Shown piece by piece: positions 36,930 through 49,140 of a stretch of DNA of 64,000 bases. Position numbers and translations under genes: made by a program. Source of the stretch: Dioscorea cayenensis subsp. rotundata (lineage: Eukaryota; Streptophyta; Magnoliopsida; Dioscoreales; Dioscoreaceae). How positions within the stretch are numbered: position 1 is the stretch's first letter; every line of letters begins with the position of its first letter. The notes beneath the pieces are model-generated. The model did not search any database, was not told where the DNA came from, and worked only from the letters and a program-made list of their open reading frames with translations. The DNA lies in assembly GCF_009730915.1 (NCBI RefSeq), contig NC_052479.1, forward strand, positions 2,418,001-2,482,000, written 5' to 3'.

Positions 36930-37590
36930 CCTTCCAAATGCTTTTTTGTTAAAGAATTTCTAAAATCTGCTAAAGTAGATCGAGATAGCTTGCTTGCAGG
37001 AGACCAAACTCCAAAATGTATACCAATCCCTTTGGAGATTGATCGACAGCTGATCTCTAGATTCTTTTGATTTTATTCCCTCCTCTGGTTCTACTAGAGG
37101 TATAATTATGGCTTGGGACAACACTCAAGTTAATGGTTCCATAATTTTATAGGATCCTTCTCCCTATTGGTGAAATTCACTAACCATTTAAATAATTATG
37201 TTTGGATTTGTACTACTGTCTATTGACCCAAGAATTCTGGTCAGAATTATTATCTCTTTTAAGAGGATTGTGCACCTCCCCTTGGGTCATATGTGGAGAT
37301 CTTAATGTTGTATTTTCCTTGTAAGAGAAAAATAAGGGCCTTCCTATCTTAGGAGATGTTCTCCTTTCACAGAATATTCTCTAAGATCTTGAGTTTATAG
37401 ACCCGCCTCTACACGGTAGAGGATTCACTTCGACCAATGGTCAATCATATCCGTTGTGGTTATGATTAGATTGGTTCTTTTTTTCTCATACATGGAACTC
37501 GTCTTTCCCCAAGGATATGCCAATTCTCACTATGATTTTTTGAATTATGAAAACAAGCAATTCTTCCATTACCATCACATATCTCACTAG
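36930..37590 (+). pseudogene. L1-type LINE endonuclease fragment
   Basis: Frame-shifted but readable apurinic endonuclease domain of a plant non-LTR retrotransposon. IACLQETKLQ near 36988-37017 includes the catalytic Glu. Then come GGIIMAWDNTQVNGS (about 37099-37142), SPWVICGDLNVVFS (about 37275-37320, where D-F-N is usual), FPILGDVLLSQN, DPPLHGRGFTSTNGQSYP (about 37400-37455) and a W-SSFPKD tail. In-frame stops are present. The reverse transcriptase is not in the window. The fragment abuts the hAT-like element that starts at 37604. Confidence 0.75.
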
Positions 37591-37603
37591 AGTTTGGAGA
37601 CGA

Positions 37604-38103
37604 CAGGGATGGCAAAAACTGAACCGGCCCGTGGTTTCTGACCTGATTCACCCCGGGGGCGGTTTTTTTATTTTTATTTTATTTTTTGTTGAAAATCTGG
37701 GGACAGGGAGGGGTAGGGATTTTTTATAATGGGGGCAGCGCGGGTCTGGTTTTACTTTGCCCCGCCCTGCTAAAATTTTGCATATATACCCCTATATATT
37801 AATATACATATAATTTTAAAATATCTCATTTTATAAATCAAAGTAAATAAAATTATATTCACTTAATTATTATAATTATGTATTTTGATTATACCTATGT
37901 ATTAATGAACTAAAAGTAGTGAAAATTTTTATCATCTCAACTCTTGTAAAAACGAGCTGGAGAGGGTAGGATGAGTGTAAAAATTCGCGGGGCGGTTATG
38001 GTATTAAAAAAAAAAAGAACAGGATAGGAAGCAAGATATATGGTGGGCGGGGCAGGGCCTACCGTCCCCGCCCCGTCCCGCTCTTGCCCCATTGCCATTC
38101 CTA
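37604..38103. mobile_element. hAT-like non-autonomous element with GGGGCGGGG-type ends
   Basis: The left end is CAGGGATGGCAA. The right end in reverse complement is TAGGAATGGCAA (10 of 12). The candidate 8-bp flanks GGAGACGA and AAAGATGA share 5 of 8 bases, so the target duplication is old or absent. G/C-rich, CCCCGCCCC-type subterminal blocks flank an AT-rich centre. No credible ORF. Confidence 0.55.
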
Positions 38104-39317
38104 AAAGATGAAACACTTGTGATATGGAGTAAATGTTCAAAAAATTTATAAATAATCAGACTACATCTATACAATAATAGAGTCAAGTCATGGTTTAGAT
38201 TGAATTTGTATCAACCTAATTTGTAATTGATTTATGATTTATTTAAATATATTTTACAGTTTTATTATAATAAAATAGCTTTAACAAACTGTATTGCGGT
38301 TTGGGTTTTTCTAAATAAATTCGTGTGTTTTTGCTTATATTCTTGTCTTTGTCATGGCTTTGTTATTCTTTCTCATACAAATGCATTTTGGAAATTGTGG
38401 TTGTCGAATCACACTCAAAGTTCTTCTAATTTCTAATTGCTGTGATTTGCAGTCATGATTTGGCATGACTTTTTCTTTGTGGCACACTAGCTACCAACAT
38501 ACTTGGTGCCTATATATGACACAGATGTTGCTACAGTGCTGCTTGACATGAGTGCGTTTTGGCCAAAATTTTCAAATTTGGACTGATGCCATAATTTGTT
38601 TTTATTTGAACTTTTTTTTCTTTATGGCAACAAAGAAGTCATGCCTTGGGAGTTTTTTTTTTCTTTTTTCTTGGATTTAATATCTATAAAATGGGTACTC
38701 TTGTTTATTTCTTAATGATTAGCCTTTTATTCTATGGAATTTTAATAAAAAAAATCCCTAAATTGTGGTCATTTTGCAGAAAACTGAAAACCTACTCTAG
38801 TAAATTTAATTTTGTAGTGGGTGTCTTATTAATAAGAAACCCTTTGGATTGGTGACATATTGAGAAAAATACCCTCAAACAAAATAATGATAATAAAAAT
38901 AACTACCTTTCATTTTATTTTCTGGAAAGATAAAGATATAAAATAAATAAATCTTTTTTATTTGATTTTTATAATTTTATATTAATGGAATACAATGTTA
39001 ACAATCTAAATTTTGTTATGATACAAGTGCAATTTTATAATTTTTACAACAAGTCCATTAATAAAAAATTGCTGAACTAAAAATGGCAACATAGGAATTA
39101 TCTTTAGATACTCTTCTCACTAAAATTATTGAATAACTTTTGTAGACATTCCATAACAAGCAAACCCACTCCTATTCAAACAACTTCATCTTCTTAACAA
39201 TGAAGACTATGAAGTGTTCAGCATATATATACACATAAACACACAATTAAACAACAATAACAAAAAGAACAAAAACACAAACCATTGTATGCAAATTGGC
39301 AAGAAGTAATTGTATAT
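38104..39317. other. Intergenic DNA downstream of the NPH3-like gene
   Basis: No gene recognised. The part nearest 39317 is the 3' flank of the NPH3-like gene on minus. Confidence 0.5.
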
Positions 39318-42300
39318 CTAAGAAATAGAAAACCTCCTCCTCCTTGGCTTGGTAATAACCTCACCAACACCATCATCAAGATTAAGAGTGTCCTTAGAAC
39401 CCTGCATCTTGAAAGGATTCAACTTGCCCAGAGTCTTTGAAACTGAAGAAAAGAAAGAAGAACTCCCCTTCTTTGCTGAAGATCCTTTAGACCCTGATGC
39501 ATGTTCCTTTTGCATGTCAGACACATACATCTTCATCTTGGCCAGTTCCATTCTGAGCAAGGCATTCTCTCGAGCAAGGGCGGCTTCGGAGGCTGCAGCA
39601 GTCTGAGCAGAGGTGGCAGTGGCCTCACTTTCGCCGCTGCGGAGTTTGAGCTGGTCATGATAGAGTGCATGTAGAACAATTTGAAGAGGAAGACGCTTGT
39701 TTTGTGAGGCATGGAGTCTGGCTTCATAGCTTAGTCTTAAAGGATCCATCACGCTGCATACTTTTTCTCTTTCTAGTTCATCTAGTCCTGGATGAGCCTG
39801 CATTGCATGAATAAATACAAAATTAAACATGAACTCCTTTTTTTTTATTTTTTTACTTTGAGTTCTAAATATCAGTCTTGAATAATTGATGAATCATAAG
39901 AAGGAAGACAACAAAATCAGAAAACCAGAAGAAGCAAGCTAATGGATACATGATAATTAAAACCTCACCATCCACCAATTGGTGGATGTGTTATTGGAAT
40001 CATGAAATGCAACAGTTGTTCAATACAATTATTTAGTTATACATTTAGTTTCAATATAATATCAGAATGTGTTTGCATTTTCCTTCCAGGAGGATGTTTC
40101 TAATTGAATCATGAAATGCAGTACTTCTTCAACATGCTTTTGTTCAACATAATTATGTATTTTTCATTTAGTTTTCAGTAACATAAGTGTTGTGCACCCT
40201 TTTCCTGAAGGATGTGCCTAACTGAATCATGAAACACAGTAGCTCTTCTACGTCCATTGATTTTTTTTTAAAATTTTTTTATTTTTCAGTATTTCATCAA
40301 CTGATTTTTTTTTATTAACTAGAGGCTCTAAATAAATTTTGAACTCGTGATCACTTGCTTATAACAACCACAAATTTAGACCAACTATATTCGCTAGGTC
40401 TAATGTTATACATTATATATATATATATATATATATATATAGGCAAAACATTCTCTATGGACGTTCATAAATAAAAAATCTATGAACGTTCAATTATCCG
40501 CCATTAGATTGTGATTCAACAACCGATATTGATAAATAGTAGTATTGTATGCGGTAATGTTTTAAACAGTAATTAGATCGAGATCCGACATCCACTAATG
40601 AATGGTCCTCATATATAAATATATAAATTTATAAAGTTAAAATCTAATTTTTTTTATTTTTTTAATATTAAAATGCTATTATGAACTTGTCATACACAAA
40701 AGAAAGACTATGTTTATAACATACAAAATCTTCACAATTAAAAAAAAAAAAAATTCCGGCTAAAACTAATGGATGAGATTAGTGTTCCCATTACTATACA
40801 TACATTAATTTAATTAACACTAGTATTCACACCTAAAATTTACAACTCTTCAACCTTTCATGACTTTGCATTGAAAACAACAAAAATTTCCCACAAAAAA
40901 ACATAAAAAATCTTAGCCTTAAAATTTCTAATTGCGAATGTGTCTCACATTTTATTTATAGATGTGTAATTATAAGGTTTTGAGGGGGCATAACTGCAGT
41001 AATAATAATAATAAGAATGCTGGAACCGGATAACTGTTAACGGAGTTAAAAGGAGCAACATACCTTAAGATAGAGATCAACGGCGCGGTAGACATCATCG
41101 TCGAAGCGGCGGGAGGCCTTCGGCAAAGCTCCGGCGACGGCGGCGAACTTCGAAACGGTGAGATCCTCATCAGTGGAGATCTCCGCCGCAAACGCATCCA
41201 AGGTCCTGGCAACCTTCTGCATCGCCGGCGAGCAAGTCACTGCTCCTCCGCCGAACAGCAACCCACCGCCCCCAGCCGCCGCCGCCTCCTTCTCCACGAA
41301 CCCCGCAATGATTCGCCTCACGCTCTCGAGATCGCCAAAGCGATGGCCGGTGGCGTCGAGGGACAAAGAGATGAGGTCGCTCGCGGAGGCTTGGTCGAGG
41401 GCGGCGGAGATCCGGCGCTCGATCTCGCGGCGGGAGGAGAGGGAGGCTGAGAGGGAGGTGGCGGCGCGGAGGAGGGAGGAGAGGAAGGTGAAAGGGAGGG
41501 GAGCGTCGCGGGAGGAGGGGAGGATGGCGGCGAGGGATTCGAGGGCGGCGCGGTGGTGGGCGAGAGCATCATCGGGGAGGGAAACGGGAGTGGAGGTGGA
41601 GGTGGGGCGGAGGAGGATGTCGGAGAGGGAGGAGTCGGCGAAGGTGGTGATGGCGGTGGAGAGGGATTTGGGAGAAGCACCGAAGGATTTCATGGCGGTG
41701 AGAACCTTCTGGAGCGAGTTAGGGCTGAGTGAGGTGAGTTCTGTGGCCCACCACTCGGTTGTTGCCCGGGTTGGATGAATTGACTCGTTGCATGCCTAAT
41801 TTCAAATTTATTTATTTTAATTAATTAATAAATAACTCAATAATATTTATTATTTTTATTTTTAAGATATCAATATCAGTTCGGATAATAAAAAAATTCT
41901 GATACGGTAACTTTTAATTTTGAAGGCATAACATCTTATGTATTATTTGAATTACTGAATTATAAAAAATTTCAAATGGGTACTATAATTTTATATTCAC
42001 GTTCATTTAAGTAATTTGGGCTAACTCTATTAACAGTAAAAGAAAATTAACTTTTATATAATTACTTGTTTATGTAGATAAATAGAAAATAATTTAATTT
42101 TTTATTTTTTAGTCAGATAGATTGCAGCAAAAAATCATATTAATATAGCAAGAGGGCATAACATGATACAGTTAACAGAGTTAGGTCGAGTGGCCCAATT
42201 AAATTGAATACTAATATAAAATTAGACTACCTGATGACCTAATAATAGGGTGACTAATTAAATAATTTATCCTAATTTTTATATAAATATGTAAGTAAGT

Positions 42301-44364
42301 AATTTATACTTTTGTAAAAAAAAATATAAAAAGTAAAATTAAAATTAAAGAAAGATGATGGATGGATGAGAAGAAAAACCTTCATAGCAACAACATCAAC
42401 GCATCTCTTAAAAAGGGCAACATCCTCAGCAAAAGGAAGCAGAGACTCACAAGAGTTGAGCACAATGACAGAACCAGAAAGAGTTTTGAATGCAACGTGA
42501 ACTAAGAACTCCTCGGCACGTCCGGCGAGGTTGCCGGTGCAACAGCAGTCATTAGTCATCTGCAAGTATTCGGCGGTGCACCAGAGTCCGGCTATGTTAT
42601 GGACTGATATCTCGAAGTTTATTCCATAACAAAACTTCGCCGCCTTCTCGAAGGTCTCGGCACCACCCGGCACGGCGGAGAGATCAATGTGGTTTAGTTC
42701 AGCCCCGTTCAATTCTAGTATTTTCCTTCTTATGTATCCACTCTTGGCCACAAGCATAACCTAAGCAACAACAAGAAGGATAGTAAGCTTATAATCATCA
42801 TATATATACACACATATATAAGAATATTATAATTATTATTGAATTTATAAAAATGTTTTTTTATAGGGAATATAGGGACTTGGCTAACTTAATTTTGGTG
42901 AACTTGAATTGTAATTGACTTATGACTTATTTAAACACATTCTTAAATTTTATTACGGTGAAATAATTTTTATAAATTGAGATGTCGCTGTTATATTTAA
43001 TTTTTAAATAAAATTGAGTCCTATTTTTCGCGTTTGCTGATGAGATATCAAGAAACATGAGAAAAAGATAGAATTTTTTTTATATAAATAATGTTTTTTT
43101 TTGTTGGTGCATTTTTTTTTAATGCATACACAAAAATTTAAATTTAAAATTGTTTATTTAAATATTATATTTATAACATGATAGTATTTTATTTCCTTAC
43201 AAAAAAAAAATTAGAATTATACTCATAAATATTCCACAATCCTAAAATAAATAAGTAAATAAAATCATGCTTAAATGATCCAAACCTCCACTATTTAAAA
43301 AATCCCCTCATACTCTTTCTTTCTTTTCTATATATATAAACTTGTAACTTTTTATTTTGTTATTATAAGATGTTATTAGTTGTTAGTTATTAGTTAAATA
43401 TTATTTTCAAATATTTTTAGGACAATTATATTAGTTTGTTTGGTGGATGAATTATATAACCAATGTGATGGATCAACAAGGAGAGAGAAAAACATAAATG
43501 GAAACCCCAAAACAATCTAATAATTCTCAGACAGTGATTTTATTAAGAAAAGAAAAGAAAAGAAAGCCTTTTAAAATTTTATTTTTACTTTTAGAAATTC
43601 ATAATATTCATGGATCAATTATGTTGATAATCCAGGTTTTTTTACAAGTCTATTATCAAAGGAATAAATTTTTTTTATGCTTTTGAACAACTAGAATTTT
43701 TTTTTTTTAATTAAGAATCAAACAAAATATGTCATTATTTTCAAGATATCACTGCACCACCTCTTGTATTTTTATATTTTTTTATTTTTTAAAATTAGTA
43801 AAATAAAAATATTCTATTAAAAAAAACAAAAACTTGCTATTCACTTTTTCCAAAATATTTCTCTTGTGTAGTAACTTTCAAAAATAATAATAATAATAAT
43901 AAATCTAACAAGATAACCTTGTAAACAGATAAATATGAAAGTTTCTAATTAATTAATCACCATATTAATTAAATTAATCAAAAAAATAAAACTAAAGAAG
44001 AAGAAGAAAAAGAAGAAGAAGAAGAAGAAGAAGAAGGGTGGGGTCATTATGGGAATAAATGAAACCAGAAGTCCATAATGTGAATAAAACTCTAGAAATC
44101 AAACTAACCTTGTGGAGAGGAAACTGGACATCATTGACTTGGACAAGGATATCACTTGGGATCTCTTGAGAGAAAACCCTAAAACATCAATATTGCATAC
44201 ATGATGAACAAGTATTAAAAAATAAAAAAATAAAAAAATAAAAATAACAAGCATAAGAGGGATATTTTGGGAATAGATAGATGTAAATAATATATATATA
44301 TATACCATTGGTTGGTTCTCTCCATTGATGAAGAGAAAGGAGACCTTGGAGAAGATAAGGCCAT
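39318..44364 (-). CDS. BTB-NPH3 domain protein (NPH3/RPT2-like family)
   Basis: Five exons on minus, 44364-44306, 44178-44109, 42760-42380, 41795-41064 and 39797-39318, splice in frame to 573 residues. The N-terminal BTB/POZ part starts DILVQVNDVQFPLHK and continues MLVAKSGYIRRKI and AKFCYGINFEISVHNIAGLW. The NPH3 region starts ACNESIHP and WWATELTSLSP; its end carries the conserved LRLSYEARLHASQNKRLPLQ. A coiled coil follows (ALARENALLRMELAKMKMYV), then a Ser/Lys-rich, basic tail RRRRFS. Family role: substrate adaptors for CUL3 E3 ligases or scaffolds at the plasma membrane, with NPH3 acting in phototropin signalling; the partner of this member is unknown. Exon 4 is extremely GC-rich and Ala/Ser-rich compared with the AT-rich introns. 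Start ATGGCC context; no defect seen. Confidence 0.94.
39798..41063 (-). other. NPH3-like intron 4 with SINE-like and hairpin sequences
   Basis: Contains a minus-strand SINE-like stretch at about 40315-40410, an AT run at 40416-40441 and an inverted repeat ACGTTCATA (40461-40469) / TATGAACGT (40481-40489). Flanking wording (AAACAGTAAT, GATTGTGATTCAAC) faintly resembles the element at 58150-58440. Confidence 0.5.
40315..40410 (-). mobile_element. Possible SINE remnant
   Basis: On minus, a B-box-like CACGAGTTCAAAATTT lies downstream of an A-box-like TAGTTGGTCTAA, followed by an A-rich end. Weak; no target duplication found. Confidence 0.3.
42761..44108 (-). other. NPH3-like intron 2 with GAA microsatellite
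   Basis: An AT-rich intron holding an AAG/GAA tract at about 43996-44036, close to the acceptor-distal (5') end of the intron on the coding strand. Nothing coding was seen. Confidence 0.8.
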
Positions 44365-45504
44365 GGAGATCTCTAAAAGAAAAAGGTAAATGAGAAGAAG
44401 AAGAAGAAGTCTTTATTTAAACTAAGAATGGATATATATTTATGGAGAGATAGTGAAAGATGGGAGAGATCTATGGGTGCTTTTCTTGTTTTTGTTAATC
44501 TTTTAAAGACTACATATGTATATATGGGGCCTACTTAATTATATAGCTAAGCTTGGCTTGTGACAATTGGCTAAGCTTGGCTTTTGTATTATTATTTATT
44601 TATTTTGTTACATAGAAAGAAAGATTAGAGGCCGAGAACTAGTAGAGGGGAAATTTTTGCTAATATAACTTTGTAAAAATTATATACTTTTTAATTATGC
44701 ATTTTAATTAAAATTAAGATTTTTGTGATTTTTTTTTTGTTAAACATTAAGAAAAAATAGTAGTTTGATCCTTTTTTTTCAATAAAATTTTATAATCATC
44801 ATAAGAATTAAATATTTTTAAGCATCTATTTTATAAAAATAATCAGAAAAAAATGGTGCTAAAAACAATTCCAATGAAAAATTGGCTTGATTATAATAGG
44901 TATATATATGTGTAATAGATCAATGCTACATTTGTGTATCTCATATGTTCTCACAATATGAACAAATTGCTTATATGAATTTATTTATTCTTTTTTATGA
45001 AAAATGTTGACAAATCATATGATGAATTTAAACATTTGAGAATGAAATATACCAACTACTTTTATTGTATGGATGAATGTATTTTATTTTATTTTTGACA
45101 CATGTGACCAAGCTCTATGATAGATTCAGACCTCTGACTTTTAAATTGAGAGGAAAATTGTAGGAATGATTTCAATGATTTTAATATGATGTTAAATAAT
45201 TTTAATTTATAAAATTCTAAATTGTCCTTAAAAAAAGGTTTAAAAAAATATAAGAATGCTTGTGGTTTTAAAAATAAGAACAATAATTTTTTTGAAAACT
45301 AATAGTTTTTTTAAAAAAACAAAATCTCTTAGCTTTTTTTAAAAAAAGTTCATAATATTTTTTATAAGAAAGCCAAAAACCTTAAAAAGAGATTTTTAGT
45401 GGCTATTTAGATTACATATCTAATAAAATGACTCTAGAATTATTTTAATGAATAAAATAATATGAATTATTATTATTATTAGTAGTAGTAGTAGTAGTGT
45501 TTTG

Positions 45505-45715
45505 AATAAAAGATAAATGCCCCATTTAAGAGAAGTCAGAACATATATATGTATATAGTTAATGCCTCAACATATTTGTATTTTCATTTTACATGAGTTT
45601 TGAGATTTAATCTCATGTTTTTTCTCAAAATAGGATATTGGGATTTAATCTCGGGTCATCTTTGAAATAAACACTATATGCGAGGTGCTCTAGACCAAGA
45701 GCTCATTGACAATAA
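45505..45715 (-). mobile_element. SINE-like dispersed repeat, copy A
   Basis: On minus it begins with a tRNA-like stretch, GAGCTCTTGGTCTAGAGCACC, and a B-box-like CCGAGATTAAATCCC. The following body, including TTGAGGCATTAACTATATAC, matches a second copy at about 57120-57255. Confidence 0.5.
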
Positions 45716-46172
45716 ATTTATATTAGTAAATAAAAAAAATAGCACCTAAAATTAGATCAATAAAAAAAACGCAAATACTAGTATTTGTGATGTTGAATGG
45801 GAGCATAATGGAAGGATGGTGGCATGCAATTGATGGTATTCACACTTCACATAATATCATTAATGGAGCAACCAAATGTGGACCTTCCAAGAGAATGTTG
45901 GACTCAGAAGTCTGCTTCAAAAGTTGTTGGCATCAAAGAGAGGAAGAGAAACCCTCTGATTAATTAAATCAGGAAATAAGTTTATATCTTCATCAATTAT
46001 CAATTGAACAAGAACCACAAACCCTTTTTTTCCATGCTCACATCTACCTTCCTTTCAACATCTACTACCTGCTCCAATTCAATCAATCATTTCTTTCCTT
46101 CCTCATTTTGTATACGTACACAACCTGCAGAATTTTATGATTGATTATGTAATTTGTTGTATTTTTTTTATA

Positions 46173-46344
46173 TATAAAAAGGTGCATTCAAATATTCAAA
46201 TTATCTAGTTTTAATGGTTATGAGTTGGATGCAACTATTCATCACAATTTCTTGTATTTATTTTATTTTCTTTTTATAAAAAGGTGCTTTCAAATATTCA
46301 AACTTTCTAGTTTTAATGGTTATGAGTTGGATGCAAGTATTCAT
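46173..46344. repeat. Two-copy tandem repeat, about 102-bp offset
   Basis: A segment containing AAAAAGGTGC, TTCAAATATTCAAA and GGTTATGAGTTGGATGCAA occurs at 46173-46242 and again at 46275-46344, nearly identical. Confidence 0.85.
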
Positions 46345-46399
46345 AGTAAAGATGATTTTTATAGTTATTTATATAATTAAAAAATATATTTGATTTTTG

Positions 46400-46616
46400 G
46401 GAAAGAAGAGCGGGGCGAACCCACTGAAAGCTCAGAGACGCTGCATGCGCCGGTGGAGCAAGTGGGGGACGGGGCTCAGCTCGTGCGTGGAACCCACGCA
46501 TACAGCTACTATTCACATGACTCCCAGAAATGTCGCTCAGTAGAGAATCGAACTCTCACGCACTCGGTGAAGAGCTCTCATCGGCCGATGTCTTAATAGG
46601 CGCGAAGATCGTTGGC
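46400..46616 (-). mobile_element. tRNA-derived SINE with 19-bp target-site duplication
   Basis: A GC-richer 217-bp block flanked by the exact 19-bp direct repeat AAAATATATTTGATTTTTG (46381-46399 and 46617-46635). On minus it carries a near-canonical B box, GAGAGTTCGATTCTC (46557-46543), about 60 nt from its 5' end, followed by an unrelated body ending CGCTCTTCTTTCC. Size, promoter and flanks fit a SINE. The family was not assigned. Confidence 0.8.
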
Positions 46617-46635
46617 AAAATATATTTGATTTTTG

Positions 46636-47900
46636 ACAAATAGACAAGCGATGCCTATGTGGCCTTACCAGACCCACATGAGGATTGGGTTGCATATTCT
46701 CGCCCACAGCTGAGGGCCCTGGGCATCACTGTATCCATTGCGTTATAAATACGAACAATGAACATTTTTGTAAATCAAGTGTTTTATAGTTGAGCGAGTG
46801 CCATTGAGATAAAAGGGCTTTTGGTAAAATTATTATTATTATTATTATTACAATTAAAACTAGAAGTTGTGATAAAACTATCCGGTAATAAAGAGGTTCA
46901 GAAAGCGATTAATTTTATTTTTTTCACATAAAGAAAATTATTTTTAACATATATTTCTTTTTTACTAAAATGTATTTGTAATCTATTAATAGTGTTAGCA
47001 ATAAACTTATAAAAAAATATTATTAGGTAATAAAATACAATACTTTTTTAAAGAAATCATTTTAATTAAACTTAGATTTAAAATTTTGGGGAAGAAATAA
47101 TTGTAATACTTAAGGTTTTTTTTTTTAATAAAATTGATAGCAAAAGAATAATACCAATTCAAAAAGTTGTTGGAATCAAAGAGAGAAACCCTCTTATTAA
47201 ATAAGGAAAATAAAGTTTATTCTTTATCAATGGAACAAGAACCACAAACCACCTTCCTTTCAATGTCTAGTACTTGTTTCAATTAAATAAATCATTTCTT
47301 GTCTTGTCTTCTTCATATGTATACACCACCCACCCACCAAAATCTTATGATTGATTATCTAATTTTTCTAATTTTTGTTTAAATATGAAACCACTGATTT
47401 GTTTCTTTTTTAAGCCATTCAAACCTTGAATTTTAATTATTAAGATGTAATCACCTTTTATAATAGAATAATTAGTATTTTATTCTCTTCTCAACTCATA
47501 AGATGTTTGAATTTATTCTATAATTTATCTATTTTTTTTTTAAATTAGGAGGTAGATAACAACTTTTTAAAGTAGAGATGATTTTGTAATTATTTATATA
47601 ATTATAAAATTATTATTATTATTGTAACAATTAAAATTCATAGTTATATTATAATAAACTATCTATAAATAAGGAGATAAAAAAAGTAATTGACTTTATT
47701 ATTAATTTTTTTGAGGGGGAATTTTTTTTTTTTAATCTGTTGTGAAAATATTATTGGGGAAAAAAATCATTTTAACTAAACTTAGTTTCCAAAATTTTGG
47801 AAAAATCACAAAAAAAAACCAATTCAAAACATAATAATTAAAAAAAAATTTATCGGCTTAGCTGGCTACAGCCGGCTTAAAAGGCTTAACATAGCTCAGC
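46636..47900. other. Repeat-rich AT DNA downstream of the SINE
   Basis: The stretch 46640-46760 (CCTTACCAGACCCACATGAG and onward) is GC-richer and may be another repeat fragment. The second arm of the local duplication is at 47159-47366. No gene. Confidence 0.4.
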
Positions 47901-48330
47901 TCAGAAAATCTCTGCCGTTGATACAGATCCGGCTCAATATCCAACGGTTGATCAAACATGTGGCCACAAACGCTACTTGGTCCCACAACAAAATATATGG
48001 CTTTCATTTAAGCCACGTCATCATTATGTCTAGCTGGCAGGGGACAGAGAACAACGTGGGTGGGCCCCGTTTTTACCTTTTTTACGGGCATTATATCCAT
48101 GGATACTTGCCACGTGTCATAATCACGTCCACGAGATAGCTTCTCTATCCCATCGGGATGAGAGGAAAAGATACGGTTCATTATAATAATAATAATACTA
48201 CTGTGTTATGAAAAGACTATAATACCCCTTGTCAAAGTACAAGAGACTAAGATATGAAAGGTGAAATTAGTCATTTCATAGCATGGCGACGTGGACGTGC
48301 TCCGTGCCGCACCAGTTGAGGTTGCTGAAA
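47860..48330. promoter_or_regulatory. GC-richer, promoter-like island without an adjacent gene
   Basis: Less AT-rich than its surroundings, with an ABRE/G-box-type GCCACGTGTC at 48109-48118, further ACGT-type cores nearby and a CCAACGGTTGATC stretch. No gene starts within 1 kb on either side. It may be a relic of a promoter or part of an unrecognised element. Confidence 0.3.
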
Positions 48331-49131
48331 AGTTCGATGTGTTTTTTTTCTAATTAATTAATTATTATTATTATTATTCAAATCTTTTCATTTATATATA
48401 TTCAAATATCCAAATGGTAATAATCACGGTTTTTCTCAACAGTATATATCAATTATCATGAAGTTATTATCATTATTTTTTTATAAAATTGACAAACTAT
48501 GTCAAGGCCACACACAGCTGAGGAGTTAAAAGAGTTAATATCCCACCTCACTGTACTTTTACTTTACGTGAATTAAAATTCAAACATGTCTTTTTAGTAA
48601 AGATATGAATACTCTACACAGAGATCTCGCCGATAAAATTATTCATTAAGAAGAACGAAAATAATATTCTCTCCAAGTCTCCTTGTAAACAAATTTAAAA
48701 TGTTAGTAAAAATAATTATTTATCGAATTAAAAAGATAAAACTATAAAAAAAAAATGACAAAAGATTAGTGTGGTATATAATTATAAGGAAATTAGAAAC
48801 TTCAATGAATACAAAAAATTTCAAAGTGGTCATAAGATCAAATTTTTAGCTATTAACCTCTTGACCTATTAACACCAAATCCCTTGTATAAAGTGTTCAT
48901 TTTGAAGAGAACATAAAATCTAATTCCATAGTTCATATAAATCGAGGGCATATATGCTTCTTAAACTTGTTCAATACCTGTACAAATCTTTGATTTTTTT
49001 AAAACAGGAGAAGTGTTTGTCATTTATTTGTTAAAATAAAATAAAAATAAAAATAAAAATTCTTAAAAAATAGTCGATTTTCAAAAAGTTAAGAAAAATC
49101 TCATAGAAGTTCAAAGAAAAGTAAATATAAA
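48331..49131. other. AT-rich intergenic DNA
   Basis: No gene or element recognised up to the left flank of MULE-2. Confidence 0.5.
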
Positions 49132-49140
49132 TTCTTTAAA
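49132..49140. repeat. Left target-site duplication of MULE-2
   Basis: TTCTTTAAA, matching 55788-55796 at 8 of 9 positions. Confidence 0.6.

Larger units (their letters stand above)
44365..46399. other. Upstream region of NPH3-like gene and repeat-rich intergenic DNA
   Basis: Promoter side of the minus-strand NPH3-like gene, then AT-rich DNA with a SINE-like copy (45505-45715), one arm of a local duplication (45918-46157) and a two-copy tandem repeat (46173-46344). No gene. Confidence 0.5.
45918..47366. repeat. Local duplication of about 210-240 bp
   Basis: The segments 45918-46157 and 47159-47366 align along their length: AAGTTGTTGG, CAAAGAGAG, GAACAAGAACCACAAACC, ACCTTCCTTTCAA and TTATGATTGATTAT. 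They are about 1.24 kb apart in the same orientation. Confidence 0.8.

Noticed and set aside
41158-41778. 206-residue + strand ORF over NPH3-like exon 4
   Set aside because: Antisense shadow of a GC-rich exon; the minus frame carries the family motifs and splices in frame.
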